Source: Bacteroidales bacterium
GTDB taxonomy: Bacteria; Bacteroidota; Bacteroidia; Bacteroidales; Lentimicrobiaceae
DNA length: 64,000 nucleotides
Direction: 5' to 3'
NCBI GenBank assembly: GCA_016788045.1
Contig: JAEUTG010000020.1
Location: 62,001-126,000 of the forward strand
The notes under the pieces were generated by a model, which did not search any database, was not told the origin of the DNA, and worked only from the letters and a program-made list of their open reading frames with translations. Both the position numbers and the translations under genes were made by a program. Of the stretch, positions 62,501-64,000 are shown piece by piece (positions within the stretch are counted from its first letter, which is position 1; each line of letters starts with the position of its first letter).

Positions 62501-62833
62501 TCAGTAAATGAGGTGTATCTTGCTCCGGTTCTTCCACCCGGCGTCGTAACGGTTTTCGACAAAGAAAATCAATAAGTCAGCATCGTACCTGTTTTCGGCA
62601 AACCAGATTTTCTTGTCGGCATCGTACCGGTTCTCCACGAAAAACCACCTGCCGTCTTTGTCAACGTCATACCGGTTGTCGACCTTGAAGACGAGCAGAT
62701 CGGCATCGTAGCGGTTTTCGACAACAAATACTTTAAAATCAGCATCGTACCTGTTTTCGCAGGAATACATTTTCTGGGCCGTTGCACTTGCGGACAGCAA
62801 GATCAGTGAAAACAGGAGTATTTGTCTCTTCAT
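62501..62833 (-). CDS. Secreted NRYD-repeat protein (septoil-knot-like family)
   Basis: A 110-residue protein with a signal peptide (LLSASATAQ) and about six short repeats centred on NRYDAD (SCENRYDADFKVFV, VENRYDADLLVF, VDNRYDVDKDGRWF, VENRYDADKKIWF, AENRYDADLLIFF, VENRYDAGWKNRS). This matches a small Bacteroidota family annotated, as I recall, as 7(1) septoil knot domain proteins (DUF6150). The repeated aromatic-Asp pattern suggests a regular beta fold in the periplasm or on the surface; function is unknown. Its stop codon is about 20 bp from the end of the heptamer array. Confidence 0.75.
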   Translation of the reverse strand: MKRQILLFSLILLSASATAQKMYSCENRYDADFKVFVVENRYDADLLVFKVDNRYDVDKDGRWFFVENRYDADKKIWFAENRYDADLLIFFVENRYDAGWKNRSKIHLIY

Positions 62834-62872
62834 AATTTTATTTACCTGCCTGCAAATTCCGGGCCTTATTTC

Positions 62873-63580
62873 TTAAAAGTTGAGGTAAAATTCTCTGGTC
62901 AGCGAAATATATTCCTCCGTATACTTTCTTTCGGAATCGCGGATGACAATGGTTTCAACGGCCGGAGCAGGCTGTGGTATTCTGCTGAATTCCAGCAGCA
63001 GACGGTTGGCGGTTTTACCGGCTGAGGGTATAACTTCCGTCATCCTGCTAAGGTGCAATCCTGCTTCAACGGCAAGCTTTATAAACTGTGTCCCTTCGGC
63101 AACCGGCAATACCAGGCTCAGGTTTCCCGATAAGGTGAGCAGTTTTGAGGAGGCTTCAGCAAGCAGGCTGAAAGGCAGGGTGTCGGTATGCCGCACAGCG
63201 TTGCGGGATTGTTCGGGTGATTTGAGCGAATTGTTGAAAAAGGGCGGATTGGTCACGATGTGGTCATAGCTACCATTTTCAGAATGAACCAGATAGTCCT
63301 GCAGGCTGGTATTCAGTGCCCTGAGCCTGTTTGACCAGGGTGAATTTCTGAAATTATGGCTGGCTGAGGTTATAGAGTCTCCGTCAAGGTCGATGCCGGT
63401 AATCACAGCCTGTGAACGTTGTGCAGCCATCAGCGCCAAAAGGCCGCAACCGGTGCCGATATCGAGGATCGATTGGCTCTTCCCGAGATTAGCCCAGGCC
63501 CCGAGCAATACCGAGTCGGTACCAACTTTCATGGGGCAGGCGGAATCATCAACAACAAACTGTTTGAAGCGGAAGGGCAT
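62873..63580 (-). CDS. TrmN6-like tRNA1(Val) (adenine37-N6)-methyltransferase
   Basis: A 235-residue SAM-dependent methyltransferase: MPFRFKQFVVDDSACPMKVGTD at the start (the K-x-GTD pattern of the TrmN6 family), ILDIGTGCGLLALM SAM-binding loop, and the NPPFF catalytic motif (HIVTNPPFFNNSLKSPE). E. coli TrmN6 methylates A37 of tRNA-Val; the substrate here is inferred from family only. I place the start at 63580, since a TACCTTTG promoter box ends only 4 bp upstream and the extended version lacks family-like residues. Confidence 0.82.
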   Translation of the reverse strand: MPFRFKQFVVDDSACPMKVGTDSVLLGAWANLGKSQSILDIGTGCGLLALMAAQRSQAVITGIDLDGDSITSASHNFRNSPWSNRLRALNTSLQDYLVHSENGSYDHIVTNPPFFNNSLKSPEQSRNAVRHTDTLPFSLLAEASSKLLTLSGNLSLVLPVAEGTQFIKLAVEAGLHLSRMTEVIPSAGKTANRLLLEFSRIPQPAPAVETIVIRDSERKYTEEYISLTREFYLNF

Positions 63581-63584
63581 GGTG

Positions 63585-63592
63585 CAAAGGTA
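63585..63592 (-). promoter_or_regulatory. Candidate -7 promoter element of trmN6-like gene
   Basis: TACCTTTG on the minus strand lies 4 bp before the chosen ATG, matching TAnnTTTG and supporting that start. Confidence 0.5.
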
Positions 63593-63658
63593 GGAAATCA
63601 GCTTATGCATCATTTTAAATTGATTGTCGACAGGCATCAAAGTCTGTTATCCCGGCTA

Positions 63659-63780
63659 GCGCGCGCTTGCAGCGCGTGCCCCGGGCTTCAATTTGAAAAA
63701 GCAATACATATTCCTCAGTTTGTGCACACTTCAAGCAAGCAAATCATCTGTAGTCCGCAGCACGCGCTGCAAGCGCGCGC
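63659..63780. repeat. Paired REP-like GC-rich inverted repeats
   Basis: Two 21-bp arms, 63659-63679 (GCGCGCGCTTGCAGCGCGTGC, read in parts) and 63760-63780, are perfect reverse complements, separated by 80 bp of unrelated, AT-richer sequence. Each arm contains an internal short palindrome (CGCGC and GCGCG around TTGCA). A third, degenerate copy GCATGCGCTATAAGCGCGC lies at 63837-63855. This looks like a REP/BIME-type mobile repeat, known in many bacteria as a target of RAYT transposases; no RAYT gene is in this window. Confidence 0.65.
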
Positions 63781-63836
63781 ATACGGTTAGGGAGCACGCG
63801 CAAACACTGTGGGCAAACATTTGGGTTAAGCAGGGG

Positions 63837-63855
63837 GCATGCGCTATAAGCGCGC
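63837..63855 (+). repeat. Third, degenerate REP-like unit
   Basis: GCATGCGCTATAAGCGCGC matches the right arm of the paired repeats at most positions (GCACGCGCTGCAAGCGCGC), in the same orientation as that arm, 56 bp after it. It supports a family of at least three copies in this intergenic region. Confidence 0.45.
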
Positions 63856-63900
63856 AACCATGGGAGACTGGGATACGCGCTGGAATCGCTCAGACAGAAA

Positions 63901-64000
63901 TCAGTTTAATTTGATCAGTTTCAGTGTTTCAAGGGTGCCATTACCGGATTGGATCCGGCAAATGTATAGGCCGGGTTTTAGTCCGCTGCCCGGGATTGTG
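63901..64000 (-). CDS. C-terminal end of a T9SS type A cargo gene (partial, cut by window edge)
   Basis: Reading the minus strand from the right edge gives an open frame ending at the stop TGA (63901-63903), encoding GLKPGLYICRIQSGNG and ending LKLIKLN. This is the conserved C-terminus of type A T9SS sorting domains (pattern G-L-x-P-G-x-Y, then charged tail). The gene continues beyond 64000. It adds a fifth T9SS cargo gene to the window and lies beside the REP-like repeats. Confidence 0.75.
   Translation of the reverse strand, partial: TIPGSGLKPGLYICRIQSGNGTLETLKLIKLN

Noticed and set aside
63659..63780. Intrinsic terminator
   Set aside because: There is no T-run after the arms, and the arms are 80 bp apart, so a REP-like repeat is a better reading.
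1..64000. tRNA or rRNA genes
   Set aside because: No cloverleaf-like or conserved rRNA sequence was recognised by eye in the intergenic regions; a covariance-model scan would be needed to exclude a missed tRNA.

Overview
The window comes from a chromosome of the phylum Bacteroidota, probably a Bacteroidales-like or other T9SS-bearing environmental lineage. The evidence is the fused lpxC-fabZ gene, the type IX secretion regulator PorX, several secreted proteins with T9SS C-terminal sorting domains (types A and B), a DUF4249 lipoprotein paired with a TonB-dependent receptor, and promoters of the Bacteroidota form TTTG-N19-TAnnTTTG. No rRNA, tRNA or CRISPR array was recognised, and no transposase or integrase gene is intact.

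Layout. 0.3-1.4 kb: two small stress/lipid-type proteins sharing a bidirectional terminator. 1.6-4.4 kb: an AT-rich accessory patch of three plus-strand genes. Two of them are followed by imperfect inverted repeats of about 100 nt with integron attC-like geometry, and the third by a weaker motif. The middle gene is a RhuM-family pseudogene split by a 200-bp non-coding element with terminal inverted repeats and a 9-bp target duplication. 4.4-16.5 kb: ftsE, three glycosyltransferases, murB, a PutP-like symporter, and a polysaccharide module (flippase, two Wzz-like chain-length proteins, O-antigen ligase/polymerase). 16.7-28.5 kb: a lipid A block (LpxD paralogue, lpxA, lpxC-fabZ, lpxD) with efp and an ABC ATPase, then an HD hydrolase, porX, tsaE, alanine dehydrogenase and a putative glycosidase lipoprotein.

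28.5-42.9 kb is mainly metabolism: purB, a LUD protein, a conserved 63-aa protein, an operon of beta-barrel protein, TonB receptor and DUF4249 lipoprotein behind a candidate operator, proline dehydrogenase, an SGNH hydrolase, aroB-aroA, a class D beta-lactamase and a LutA-like Fe-S protein. 43.3-57.8 kb is dominated by four large T9SS cargo proteins. Three of them share a C-terminal architecture. They are interleaved with an unknown 138-aa secreted protein and a DUF748/AsmA-like protein. 57.9-64 kb holds a spermidine-synthase-like methyltransferase, tex, a beta-barrel protein, an approximately 700-bp array of degenerate 7-bp repeats, an NRYD-repeat protein, a TrmN6-like methyltransferase, REP-like GC-rich palindromes, and the C-terminal end of another T9SS cargo gene cut by the window edge.

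Together the genes describe a Gram-negative cell with strong investment in its surface: lipid A and O-polysaccharide synthesis, T9SS cargo (which in studied species is anchored to a specific LPS), and the T9SS regulator PorX encoded inside the lipid A neighbourhood. The most unusual items are the attC-like inverted repeats, the 200-bp mobile element, the heptamer array and the T9SS cargo paralogue cluster.
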